A DNA stretch of 64,000 nt from Glebionis coronaria (GCA_025667525.1 CM046881.1:29833580-29897579); one strand, 5' to 3'; numbered from the stretch's first letter, positions 48,260 to 59,819 are shown. Notes: a model not told the origin generated them from the sequence alone. Program-made: numbers and translations.

Positions 48260-48701
48260 TGTTAAGACCTATGTAATAGGTGGTTTGTAATAGGTGAACT
48301 AGGAGGTATGTAGTTCCTCCTGGTCCTAGTAGTAGTAGGAGCAAAACGTGCTCCTAGTCGGGTAGTAAGTCAAACATTATTATTTGTAATAGTTTATTAG
48401 GATATGCATGAGATATCTTAGGAAAGGATATGCATATCATCTGTTACACGTTTTGTGTTTAATGTAGTTAGAGTTTCCTTGTAGTATAAAAGGAACCCAT
48501 TGGTAGAAGGGTTAGACACACCTTCACCAGTTTCATTTCATATCAATATAGTAGAAATCCTTAGAAAGGATCAAGTTATTTATCTAGTTATATTGTTTCT
48601 TCTTGTTCTTAGTGTTTGTATTCTGCACAAAGACTTTGTGTTCATTAGAGACTCTCTGTGAAAAGACTTGTGATTACAAAAGTTGTTCACCATCCTTAAC
48701 A
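48260..48701 (+). repeat. SIR-P 3' LTR
   Basis: 442 bp, TGTTAAGA...CCTTAACA termini. TATA box TATAAAAGG at 48485-48493, the same box as in the COP-M LTR. GGCTG after it would be one copy of the target duplication; the partner is outside the window. Confidence 0.85.
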
Positions 48702-49555
48702 GGCTGAAAGATCTACAACTAAAGGACCCAACAGATGGTATTGTAATTTCCTAGTCTCATTATATTGAGAAAGTCTTGAAGAAATTCAATCACTTTGATT
48801 GTACTCCAGTGAGTACACCTATGGATACAAGTGAGAAACTAATGCCTAACAATGGTCAGACTGTCTCCCAACTTGAGTATTTTAGGGTGATTGGTTGTTT
48901 GATATATGCCATGACTAATATAAGACCTGATATAGCATTTACAGTGAGGGTAAACTGAGTAGGTATACTAGTAATCCTAGTACTCAGCATTGGCAAGCTA
49001 TTCAGAGGGTACTAAAGTATTTGAAAGGAACTATGGATTATAGTCTTTCTTATACTGGATATCCTTCAGTGTTGGAAGGTTACACTTATGCAAGTTGGAT
49101 CAACAATACTGAGGTTAATTAATCCACAAGTGGTTGGGTATTCCTTCTAGATGGTGGTGCAATTTCTTGGGTATCCAAGAAGCAAACTTACATTACTAGT
49201 TCAACAATGGAGTCTGAGTTTGTGGCTCTAGCATCTGATGGAAAGAGGCTGAATGGTTAGAAACTTGCTTCTTGAGATTCCATTGTGTGTTAAACCTATG
49301 GCACTCATACCTATCCGTTGTGATAGTGAAACTAAATTGGCTAAGGCATATATTCAGATGTACAATGGTAATTCTAGACACTTAGGTGTCAGGCCTAGCA
49401 TGATTCGCGAGTTGATCATGAATGGGGTGATTTCTATAGAGTTTGTGAGGTCTGAACAAAACTTAGCTGATCACTTGATGAAGGGATTGGCTAGAGACTT
49501 GGTTATAAAGTCTGCTAAAGGGATAGATTTAATGTCCAAACTAGTCATTGAATGA
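48702..49555 (+). pseudogene. COP-3 pol, 3' part: RT tail and RNase H (second copia family)
   Basis: Copia pol tail: VLKKFNHFDCTPVSTPMDTS, GCLIYAMTNIRPDIAF, WQAIQRVLKYLKGTMDYSL, then RNase H with [27 protein letters not shown], the tail SRHLGVR.SMIREL and NLADHLMKGLA. The aspartate expected before ASWINN reads Y. There is a TAA near 49120 and a frameshift near 49250. It differs from the SIRE-like elements. The part before 48702 was displaced by SIR-P and should lie left of the window. Confidence 0.85.
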
Positions 49556-50061
49556 TAGGATACCCAACTCCCTCCTACAGAAACTTGGGAGTTGAGTTCA
49601 ATATGGAAATTTAAACATTCATGAACTGAAGCATATGTTTTACATATTATCCCAAGGATGTGCTTATACCTGCTGAAAGGAGGATGGAATTATAAAGTTA
49701 TTAATGGTTAATTTCTTTGAAAAAGTACTTAAGCATGAGCATGAACTAATTTCTTTGTAAATGTTGAGGTTTTGCCGCCTCAAGGAGCATGTATCTTGGC
49801 TCTTACAACATTTATGAAATGGATATGGACACATGGCTTGTATGGTGTCAGGAGCGTTTTAAGTGTTTGAAAACTTGTGTTTATTTTATCTTTAGGTATT
49901 CAAAGTAATTGAAGGGTTCAATTCTTGGAACACCCCGATTCTCGAATATTTGAAGTGATGTACTAAGATGGAAATTTAATCATCATGATATTTTCATTTA
50001 TGTACTGGTTTTGTTTAAGTTGATTTTCATGCAAAAGGAATTTTACTAAATTGGGGAGGAT
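49556..50061 (+). other. COP-3 3' untranslated region and polypurine tract
   Basis: About 500 bp after the pol stop with no ORF, ending in AATTGGGGAGGAT directly before the LTR start TGTTGGGA. Confidence 0.7.
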
Positions 50062-51889
50062 TGTTGGGAATTTAGTGCAATTGATGGTCAGACTTATAAA
50101 TGGGTTTAGAGGTATGAAGTGTACACCCATTAAGTTCCTGGCCTCCCTGAACTCAATATAGTGGTTTGCTGATGATGGTATCTATCAGTGGGTAGGTTAG
50201 TGGCTAGATTTTGCTTGTCAGTGGCTAGATTTTGCCTGTCAATGGCTAGGTATGCCCATCATTAGGTAGATTACCCATCAGTGGGTAGACTATCCATCAG
50301 TGGGTGGGTTATCTTTGTAACATCTCTTTGACCGTTTAAAGAGGTGTTTAAGATTGACTTAATGACCATAATTAATGTCATGTAACCACTATGTATTCAT
50401 GTGAGAAATAATGAGATTAATTGGGCGATTAATACTCATTATTCCTTTGACCATGAGTTACATTCTTAGGAATGGTATCCCAATAAATAGGGATAACACT
50501 TGCATGAGAAATACACCAAAACATAAACACTTGAATGCGTATGGTTCTTGATTTGTGCCTAAAACAAGAACAAACACTTGGGGGCTGTTTGGTTGACCAA
50601 ATTTAGATGTGTTTTGGTGAATTTAAATTTAAAACCCATTATACATCGCGTTTGGTATGTCAAAATAAGAAGGTTCTAATATTGCAGGGCCCTCAAAAAA
50701 CGGGGTTTTAAAAACTGGTGGTTGAGGGATGTGTTGTAATATCACTTGTTAAATTTCATAAGTAGACCAAACCGCCCCCTCACTATTTATCATCTTCTTC
50801 TTTCCTTCTTTAACTCAGAAAATCTAGATCTGCTCCTAAACCACAAACATCATTATATGCTCGCTCATTAAATCAACAAAATATTATGTTAGACTAAATC
50901 ATTCCCATATTCATCTTTCTCTCTTTTGTAGGTATCGAATAGCTATAAAGATACGAATCATAATTGGAGTTAATCAGTTTCGGATCATCAAGTTGTTCTC
51001 GATCAAGACAAAGAATCATTTGGGTGATTCTTTTTCTTGTTGTTCGGCCTGATGGTTTTCTGGATATCATTTGAGTGCAAAATGATTGATTCATTTTTTA
51101 GTTAAATTTCTTGCAATAGTTTAGTAATGGATGAGCTAACTAGACATCTCTTACTTTTGATTTTGATTTGTCATCTGGATCATATAAATAGAAGATTTGT
51201 CATCTGTGCAGAATTACATATAATACAATAGAACAGTCAAAAGTATGCGAGATAAATGGGTGAGTTTTTTTTGAAGAATATTCGAGATACACATGTGTGG
51301 TACTACCGTATTGGATTGGGTCCATTGTTTATTAAAGATACATCACATCTCGTGGCATTCTTATTGCGAGGGCTCATAGCTTGTGTATTTGTGTTAGGTT
51401 AGTTTGTGAGGTTTTAGTTCTGTGAGATTGGATGTACGTGACATTCTTTGTACTTATTTGTTGAGTAATTGAATTATTTGTCGTTTCCAAAAAAAAAAAT
51501 TGTTCTTCGATGTGCTCAAGTATGCAAGTCAAAGGGTTTTTTTTATTTTTCAACTTAAAAAAATAAGAAGGGCATGATCGTAATTTGTGGTTAAAATTTG
51601 TAGAAAAATATGTCAACCAAACAGAACGCAATATTATAAATGTGCATGTTTGACACCCATCCTTATTTAATATTTTACTAAATTTGAAATACCTCTATTT
51701 TAATTTTACGAACCAAACAGTCCCTTGGTTTTATCCAATGGATTATTCGTGTTAACCCAAGCATATGGTCGAATAATCTTTTTTAGAAAGTGATTACACA
51801 ACTTCAAGTGATATCCGGTAACCAATTCATTGGTACGTAGTTATACTATTGATTATCTTTACCCTGTTGAAACGAATAATCCCCAAACA
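50062..51889 (+). repeat. COP-3 3' LTR, interrupted by a MITE
   Basis: Begins TGTTGGGA after the polypurine tract and ends most plausibly at CCCCAAACA (51889), giving about 680 bp of LTR once the 50581-51724 insertion is removed. The LTR holds diverged short tandem units, CAGTGGCTAGATTTTGC and CATCAGTGGGTAG, at about 50185-50310. This is the outer right edge of the nested stack; the flank TTTAT could be its target duplication. Confidence 0.7.
50581..51724. mobile_element. Non-autonomous DNA transposon, about 1.1 kb, probably PIF/Harbinger-like
   Basis: Terminal repeats GGGGCTGTTTGGTT and (right end, reversed) GGGACTGTTTGGTT. Flanks share TTG on both sides (50578-50580, 51725-51727), compatible with a 3-bp duplication, though TTA/TAA is usual. 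The interior has no transposase. It has an 11-nt poly(A) run at about 51488 after a sequence that reads like a 3' untranslated region, which may be captured DNA. Confidence 0.65.
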
Positions 51890-52197
51890 TTTATGGTCGC
51901 TACGATACTATTTTCAATCTTTCCAACGTAGCACATCGAATATCCATGCTCTCAGCTGTAGGATGCACGCTTCTAAGTGTCTAACTATCAAGAAAAGGAA
52001 ACTTTGGATTTGATCATGTCGGAAAAAGCATCATCGAATACCACTTTCGCTAAATATAGCTCTCTCAAACTCCTTATTTTGTAATTAAAAAGTTGGAATT
52101 CTGAAATGAAACTCATAGCTAAAATAATAAACATAGCTAAAATAAAGCATTTTATAGAAATTACAATAATATGAGATAGTTATAAAATGATAAGTTA

Positions 52198-52469
52198 TGG
52201 TGTGTTTAGTTGTGGAAATTTTTTCATATTTTTCTGTTTCTAAATTTTTAGAATAGAGGGGAGTTTTTTTTTTTTTTAAAAAAGAGTTGAATATTTAGAA
52301 AGGGTAATATGGGGTTTTTCAATTTTTTATATAAATTTGGAAAATGAAAATTTTAAAATTTTAGAAAATTTTCGGAAAATGATCCTACTAAACAGCTTTT
52401 CTGTTTTTTAGTTTTCAATTAAAAAATTTTCTGGAAAAATGGGAAAAATTTTATCAACTAAACAGGGCC
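52198..52469. mobile_element. Tourist-like MITE, 272 bp
   Basis: Terminal repeats TGGTGTGTTTAGTTG and (right end, reversed) GGCCCTGTTTAGTTG, with similarity continuing inward through an A/T-rich GGAAAATTTT-like stretch. Flanked by TTA on both sides (52195-52197 and 52470-52472), the usual PIF/Harbinger duplication. Confidence 0.75.
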
Positions 52470-52934
52470 TTAGTTTTGACTGGTAGGGATAAGGTGATGA
52501 TGATTAAAAAAAATTAAAAAGCTGGAATACAGATTCGAACATGGGAAAATGGAAAACATATGATAAGTGTTTACCATTGTACTAATTGTAATCTTTTGGT
52601 GGTTCTCAATTACGTTTTATTTAAATCATAGGCACTTACGGGACCTTGATGTGTGAAAGTGAAATCACGCTTCAACTAAAATATTTATGCATTAGTTAAT
52701 CGTTAAACGATAAAAAAAATACATTATTGAGAAGAGTATATTTATTTTTCAATATACTTTCGACGAATTTCTTTATGCTTTTCTATTAGTTATGTCTGAG
52801 AAATCACCTTTTATTTGTATTAGAATAATTTGTGTAACGATTAATGGTTTATATTTTAATTTAAAAATAAATAAAACAAAAGTGAGGGTTTAAATTATTT
52901 TTTTTTATGCTTTTCTATTGCAAAACGTAGCTTA

Positions 52935-53300
52935 GGCAGTGTTTGATAAGAAACTTAATAAGTCTTAATTGAAAAACACGTGAGTAAATTAAGTCAGTTG
53001 CAGTCTGTTTGTTTTGGGCTTAAAACTAACACATGTCTTTCCACAATAAGTCAGGTGTAGGAGGGTCTCTACAATAAGTTAATGACTTATTGCATAATTT
53101 TACATATTTACCTTTCCACTCCTTAATTATAATTTTCTTGTAACTACTTTTCTAGGTAAAATAGTAATTTTTTCAAATTGAAACATTTTATTCAGCACCT
53201 AAAACAAACATTTATACATTTATCTATAATCAGACATTATATATTTAGAAAGTCACTCTAATATTACAAGACTTAATACAAAAATCAAACAAACAAGCCC
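52935..53300. mobile_element. Probable Tourist-like MITE, 366 bp
   Basis: The left end GGCAGTGTTTGAT and the right end (reversed) GGGCTTGTTTGTTTGAT share the TGTTTG core. TTA flanks both ends (52932-52934 and 53301-53303). The terminal match is weaker than in 52198-52469, so this is a tentative call. Confidence 0.5.
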
Positions 53301-53993
53301 TTACTTTGATAGATTATTCAATCACTCAACAATAAACATAGACTTATTAAACACAAAAATGAAGTTTATAATTTCATATAGTTCGAACCAAAATTTATGG
53401 AAGCCTAGATAAGGTAGAAAGCATTGTGATCGGCCCATTATAACTTAAAAATATGCTATCCAAATCTTATTATATTAAAAATGAAACTAGCTAAACGCTA
53501 GACAAAATACAAAGAGTTCACATATGATTTAAGATTTTGCATCCACTTAATCTAAAAAACGTAAAATTTAGGATTTCTAACACTAATCCAAAGAAAAGAA
53601 TGAGATAGAATGAAATCCTAGAGAGCCGCCTTGATGGGGTTTGTGATGCTAAACCACAATTTATTCCGAAAGCATCAAATAGACCACATCAACGTAAGCG
53701 TAACGACATATAGACAATTCCTAACTTTGCTTGACATATTAGCGGTATTAATCCAATCAACCCACTCTAAAGCAGAAGACGTAATCTAAAGCAGAAGACG
53801 TAACCGGAAGATCTTTATTCGTAAAACAACCATTACTATATGTTTTAGCCATTTAATTTTATAGTCATGTTTTTTATTTTTTTTATATTGGTAAAAGGGT
53901 AAACTGTAAATTTAGTCCATTGACTTTGCTAAATGACAAATATACCATTGAGTGAAAAGATTAAATAATGGTGTTAATTCAGTCCATCGGTTG

Positions 53994-54214
53994 CAGAGGC
54001 GGCTTAAGGGGCGTGCAAATGATGTCGTCGGACCGGGTCTTCACTTAAAAGGAGGCCACATTTTTCTACTTATTATATATAAAATACGTTATATGTTAAA
54101 AATGTATAAGTCATATAATTCAAGTTTATATGAAATTTCTTTTTGATTTGGAAATGTAATCAGGACTCTTAATCATTATTGTGTAAGACATCCGACAACA
54201 ATAAACCGGCCCTG
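53994..54214. mobile_element. hAT-type MITE, 221 bp, perfect 8-bp duplication
   Basis: Ends CAGAGGCGGCTTA and (right end, reversed) CAGGGCCGGTTTA. Perfect 8-bp target duplication ATCGGTTG at 53986-53993 and 54215-54222. Its length and ends fit a small hAT derivative. The reading frame running through it is a shadow. Confidence 0.85.
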
Positions 54215-54222
54215 ATCGGTTG

Positions 54223-55220
54223 ATATATGAAACATGTAAACCTTGTTAGGCTTGTTTTGAAATAAGTTTACGTACATGCACTTGCTTGATTGCATTTATG
54301 AAGAAGGTCCCTTAATTTTTTTTGCATTATTTGGGAATTTAGATTACGCGAAATGATGAAAATATATTGCAAAAATACAAGAAAATTTTGTGTGGTCAGG
54401 TACTTCCTAGCTCTCCAGGACCCATTGTTTACATACATAGTTTTTTTTAAAGTTTTTATAGAGCTGTTAGTGTTTTTGTTAAAAAAATAATCTAATAGCT
54501 CTGTTTGGCATAATAGTTTTTAAAAACTCTTAATTTTTTATTTTAAACAAATAACTCTTAAATAAAAAACTGATTAAGACAGCTTTTTAAATTTTCAAAA
54601 CGATTTATCGTCGCTAAATATGTACTCGTGATTCATCGCGGTAAAAACTTTTAGCCAAGACTATTCAACAACCTTTAATCATAACATTTGAAAGTTGATA
54701 TCAACATAAATGTACACTCTAATATGGATCAAATGAACCATTTCTAAGTTCTAACAGCTTATTTTTTTATTAAAAAATAAAAAAATTGCTTTTCATTTAT
54801 TTTTTAAAAATTAAATATCTCACAAAATATAATTCGTCATGCGACTAAAGACACATACGCGCGACGAGAATTAAATTATCTTTCTATAGAAGGGCATACT
54901 TATAAACTTTCAACATATTTTTTTCTCAATTTTTTTTCAATCACGTACGAGAAAAACATATATGATTCATATCACGAAATTTCACACAATCATATATGAC
55001 TCGTAATACGAATCATATATATGATTTTCTCAACGTGGACTTTAGAAAAAAATCGAAAAAAAAATCATCTAAAGTATATACATGTGCTCGGCTATTTAAA
55101 GATAATTGAATTATCGTTGCTATGTTATGTTTCATTTTTTGTAACGATTAATAATCTGTAAGATATTTTTTTTTTAAATGTTAAAGGTGGATATTCTATT
55201 AAATGAAAAAAAAAATTGTT
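54223..55220. other. AT-rich region without a recognised feature
   Basis: Many A and T runs, no open frame of substance and no clear terminal repeats. I see nothing I can name here. Confidence 0.6.
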
Positions 55221-55228
55221 GAAATTGA

Positions 55229-56405
55229 TAGGGGTGAGCATGGGGCGGGTTGGGCGGTTTTTAGCTAAAACCAAACCCCGAACCGAAATTTTCGGTTTTT
55301 AAGAATCGTAAACCGTTTGGTTTTGGTTTATTCGGTTTCGGCTTTTCGATTTCTCCTACTTAATCGGTTATGTTTCGGTTTATTTTCGGTTTTTTTTATT
55401 TCCTTAAAATTTACCAATTTGTTAACTTATAATTATGATCCCAACTTTAACTGGTTCCGTCTATAACTAAAACAAGCATCTAATAGTTTTGATATCACTC
55501 TCAACAACCCGTTGATCATTTAACCTGTTCATTATCCAAATCAAAAACGTCTTCGTCCCTTTTGTTGATAACGTCATCCTCGTTGAAGATTTGAGCCCTT
55601 GAGGTGCATAGCTAAACGACAACAAGATATATCAGTTACATAAGTAACAATCGTTTACAATAAATACTCCACTAATTTAATTACTAGTAATAATAAACAT
55701 AACGAGTTTGATAAATTAAAATAATAAAATAATGAGTTAAGATATGAGGCCACAAAATAGAATCAGTATCCTTGTTTTTCTAGTTTATATGCAAACATTT
55801 TACATGTATATATAACAAAATTCTAACAATAATGACGTAAGCCATAGTTGGTTTAAGAAACAAAAAGTGATAATTAGTTTATTACATCAACATTCATGGC
55901 CAAAATTAAGTCATCTATTAATGAGAAGAAATCCAAGTGATAACAAATTTAGTTAGTAGTTGCATTACAATAAATCCAACTAAACATAAAATCACTAATA
56001 AATTTATATATAAAATAAAAACATCAACGATATATAACTGGTATATTATTTTAATAACACACTAATAAAATATAAGTAAGAAAAAGTAAAATATTCATGA
56101 TTCATGATCAAACATATAGTAGTATTACTTATCAAAAAAGTCTTTAGATGATATATTCAAATCTTTTTTATAAATCGTTTAATACTAATGTTTTTCTATA
56201 AACTTATAAATATTTTTGTAAAATTTAAAAGATATTTAATGGTGAGGTGGGGCGGTTTTTTGGTTTGGTTTTTGTATGCAACCAAAAACCACCCCAAACA
56301 TTCGGTTTTTCTAAAACTAAAAACCATTGACATCGGTTTTTTCGGTGCGGGGTTTTCGGTTTTTTCGGTTTCGATTCATGTTTTCGGTTTTTGTGTTCAC
56401 CCCTA
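55229..56405. mobile_element. Non-autonomous hAT element, 1177 bp
   Basis: Ends TAGGGGTGAGCA and (reversed) TAGGGGTGAACA, flanked by a perfect 8-bp duplication GAAATTGA (55221-55228 and 56406-56413). Both subterminal zones are dense in TTCGGTTTT and GGCGGTTTTT repeats. The middle is AT-rich and lacks a transposase. It shares its termini, but not its subterminal repeat, with 44240-44766. Confidence 0.92.
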
Positions 56406-56413
56406 GAAATTGA

Positions 56414-56926
56414 TTCATAAATAATGGGTCTATATTGAATTTTTGTCGACATTTGATCGTGATTAAAAACCCGTCTTTGTAGCAAGAAAATTTCTAGCGA
56501 TTTCAAATATTTAAATATAAGCTACTTCGTTTGACGTTTGAACTTTGTTCTCGAATGTACAGAAATACATGTACAACTCCCTTCATAAGTATCTTTATGC
56601 ATTATCGTTTTTATCATCTCAGAGCAAATGGTGTCACGGCGAGGGACCCTCGCCGGTCCTAGATGGCACCCTCGTCGGTGCTTGCTGTGACACCGTCTCC
56701 TCTTCGCCGCTCCCTATTCGCCAAAATTCAACGAGCTGAAAAAGAGAAAAAGTAGGCCCCACTAATTTTTAAACCGTTTCACAACGGATATAATTTAGAA
56801 AAAAAGAAAAAAAAAATTTAAATTTATTTATTTTCCTATATATACACACACTACATTCACAATATACACACACTACATTCACAAATTTACACCTACAATC
56901 ACAAAAAAAAATATCAAACTTCTCAA
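56414..56926. other. Gap with a nested GC-rich palindrome
   Basis: Mostly AT-rich, but 56630-56694 is a GC-rich nested inverted repeat. Outer arms GGTGTCACGGC and GCTGTGACACC match at 10 of 11 positions. Inside lies the perfect palindrome GGCGAGGG-A-CCCTCGCC (56638-56654). It may be a DNA-transposon terminus linked to the pseudogene that follows. Confidence 0.5.
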
Positions 56927-58097
56927 ATGATTACCTCTCCTGCTCGCAACTTCTTAGCCAAAGCACGGATCCGAATCAATCGTCGTCCTCTTCTCCGACG
57001 ACGCAGTCCGGCCAAGGCTCCGGTCAATTCGCAGCCCTCCCACCATTTTCGCATCAATACTTTCCAAACTTGTCACCCCAACAAATCTACTATAATCAAC
57101 TACTAGCTTTGCAACAATCTCAATTTAATCCATCTCAGTTTAATCAATCGCAGTTTAATCCTAATCCATCTCAAAGTCAACAAGTCCCTGAAACACAATT
57201 CAAAATACCAGCACGCAACCTCCACAAAAAAAAAAGTAGTAGTTCGTAAAGGAAAACGGGGGTCAAAAAAATCTATCGCGGTTGATTTGTCCGCAGACGA
57301 AAACGACATCGATGACGAAGCCAATGTTGTGGTGGAGTCGACACCCCAACGGTGGACACCTGTTGAAGAGGTCATACTAGCCGAGTGTTGGGTCGGCGTT
57401 TCAGAAGACAAAGATCGCGGGACTGATCAAACTGAAGAGTATTTTTGGAACACGATTTATGACGATTTCAATGGTCGTGACGCAAATCGTCGTACCAAGA
57501 ATATGTTGACCCGGGAAATGGTCAAGGATGCACCCCGATGTTCAAAAGTTTCACGCTATCTTCAAAGGTCTTAACAATAAAAGCGGTCAAAACGAAGATG
57601 ACGTGATTCATGGTGCAAAACTTGAATTTGCGGCTTGTAACAGGGGGAGAAAATTTACGCTTGACCATGTGTGGAGGGTGCTTAAAAACTACTCAAAATG
57701 GGACGCACCCGAGGGTCTTGATGAAACCGATCATACCTCCGTATTCGGTCCAGATCCTCGAGCTCGACCAGCCGGCAAACAGAGACCCGCCAAGAAGACC
57801 CGATCAGAAACAACTGGCAGCAGCACGGGGAGTGGTTCGAACACTTCGAAGGTAGAAATAAACGATGTTTTACTCCTCAAAATACATGCCGGTAGAGACA
57901 TGTACCACTCGAGGAAAGCTAGAGCCGAAGCCGAGAAAGCTAAAGCCGATGCCGAGAAAGCTAAAGCCGATGCTGAATTGGAGTTCAAAGAGATGGAGTT
58001 TCTCTCGATCAGAACCGACAATTTGCTTGAACCGAACAAGTCGATTATCGAAAGAAAACAGGCAAAAATCGCGGCGAAATATGCAGTCGATGATTAG
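56927..58097 (+). pseudogene. SANT-like / NAM-associated C-terminal domain gene, frameshifted
   Basis: Belongs to a large plant family often linked to PIF/Harbinger transposons and sometimes mislabelled as glutathione S-transferase T3-like. A glutamine/asparagine-rich N-terminus (SQFNPSQFNQSQFNPNPS) is followed by a SANT-like domain (RWTPVEEVILAECWVGVSED, EEYFWNTIYDDFNG) and a NAM-associated region (FTLDHVWRVLKNYSKW). A charged coiled-coil tail with three EAEKAKAD-type repeats leads to a stop at 58095-58097. Frameshifts lie near 56970, near 57225 and at 57510-57512, where one extra C moves the frame in the middle of the domain. Not functional as read. Confidence 0.78.
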
Positions 58098-58437
58098 GAT
58101 GTTTTTTTTTTCGTATTGTATTTTTTTCCGTATTGTTTTTTTTTTCCGTACTTTTTTAAGTATTTGTATTTTCTTTGAGGTATTTGTAATTTTTAATTTT
58201 ATGAAATAAATTTTTATTTTGTGAGAACTGAAAGAGCACGTAAACTGAAAAGACAATCAAGCTGAATGATAAGTCGTCTTCAAATTAAGGCATAATGCTG
58301 ATGAGAGGTATAAACATGACATGACTTAAGTGAACATGTAACGTGACATGGCTGAAGAGGACATGGAACGTAACATGATTGAAAGAACTTAACTGGATTT
58401 ATTGAAGAGAAGGATGAGAGGTCCGGATGGACTCCTC

Positions 58438-58465
58438 CGTTTCGAGTGGTCTCCCACTCGAAACG
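58438..58465. other. Perfect 12-bp hairpin with a TCTC loop
   Basis: CGTTTCGAGTGG and CCACTCGAAACG are perfect inverted arms around TCTC. It lies in non-coding DNA between the pseudogene and TEK-M. Confidence 0.85.
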
Positions 58466-58689
58466 ATTCCTTCAAGGTCTAAACATAATAATAAAAATAT
58501 TGGTCCTGCTGACCCTGTCCTGGTGATGCTGAATAGTTTCTGGTTCCATACTTAAGATGGATTCTTTGAAACTGATAGAATGAATAAGATATAACATGTA
58601 GTATACATGAAACTGTACGTACAATTACCCTGAAGAGATAACATTTATATTTCTGGGCAAGCTGCTGGAAAAATATATAGGGATGAACC

Positions 58690-58733
58690 ACGTGAACAAT
58701 TGTGAACGTGCTACGTGAGCAATTGTGAACGTG
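58690..58733. repeat. Direct repeat of a 21-nt ACGTG-flanked unit
   Basis: Two copies (58690-58710 and 58713-58733) differ at one position. Each reads ACGTGA.CAATTGTGAACGTG. The pair is enclosed by inverted arms AACCACGT and ACGTGGTT. Further GAACGTGAA-like words are scattered to about 59160. Confidence 0.75.
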
Positions 58734-59819
58734 GTTCGCGATTATATAAGGAACGTTGTGGATGAAGTATATCGTGAATGGGATACATGAAACATACTGT
58801 GAATGTGATACTAGAACATATCCTGAACGTATGCTGACTGAGGAAGGAATGCCAAACGATAGGGTCTGAGATATGAAACGTCTGCCTGGTTATTGGAAAG
58901 TTGTGCTAAATTTGAGTCTGGTCTCTCAAGTTTTCTGTAACCGTATTCGGTAATAAACTGAGAAACGTGTATCGTGAAATGGCACACGAACTTGAACGTG
59001 AACAATATTATGAACGCAAACGTGAACTTAAATCACGAGATAGCATAAAAGATGAAGTGAAACAGCATCATACTGCTAATGAGACGTAAACGTGAAAGTA
59101 AAAATACACATGAACGTAAAGTGAACGTAAACATACACGTGATCGTAAACATGAATTATGTCTGATATGATGGTCGATGGAATGCCTTGAATTCGTACAA
59201 TATACTGCTGAATTTCTAAATTTTCTGCAGATCTGCTACTGCGTGATCCTTTCGGATGAAAGAAACACGTAGGCTGATTACATGGTTGACGATAACTTAG
59301 ATAGTATCATACTTCGTCAAAGTCTGTGGTAACTGACAATAACCTCCATGGAATCATGTCTCATTCTGTTCAGATTTTTCTAATTGTAACACACTAACAT
59401 GAAGGCGTTCTATCTTGAACCTGCGGTATATCAGGCATCTAGATATGAACATAGCTGTATCAATGTGTGATACGGTTTCTATCAAAATTCTGTCTAGGCT
59501 TATGGGACATTCTGGTGGGAATCTGGTTGAATAGTCATAGAAGAATTTCTGCGTTAGTCTAGGCTTTAGTGATGACTGTCAGCAATTTCTGCGTTAGCAG
59601 TCAATTGAGTTCTATAAAAATTTGTACTTCGTTCACAGGCGTCGGTCGGGACCATCAGGTGATGGCCTTCACCTTCGCAGGATTGTCTGAAATTTCGTTC
59701 TGCTGAAATAGGGTGGTTCAGAAATGCCACTTCTTCAATTGGAAATCACATATGGGGAGTGGCTTATATAATTTTCTCCTATCGGAGATTCTGTTCAACT
59801 GTGAAAAGATGATTCTCTT

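Larger units (their letters stand above)
43520..48701 (+). mobile_element. SIRE-like Ty1/copia element SIR-P, 3' half
   Basis: Extra 3' ORF (43584-47306), a 3' untranslated region with degenerate repeats, polypurine tract and 3' LTR (48260-48701). Its gag-pol half is missing because ATH-2 inserted just upstream of the ORF; it should lie left of the window. The extra ORF downstream of pol is what defines SIRE/Maximus-like elements. Confidence 0.75.
51890..53993. other. AT-rich flanking DNA without genes, carrying MITEs
   Basis: No frame longer than about 60 codons and no recognisable protein. Apart from the two MITEs listed separately, I see a direct repeat of TCTAAAGCAGAAGACGTAA at about 53767-53803 and otherwise nothing. 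Confidence 0.6.

Noticed and set aside
53952..54146. 64-aa ORF
   Set aside because: Runs through a hAT MITE and its target duplication; no relation to a known protein.
56927..58097. Glutathione S-transferase identity
   Set aside because: The visible domains are SANT-like and NAM-associated; no thioredoxin-like or GST C-terminal motifs are present.
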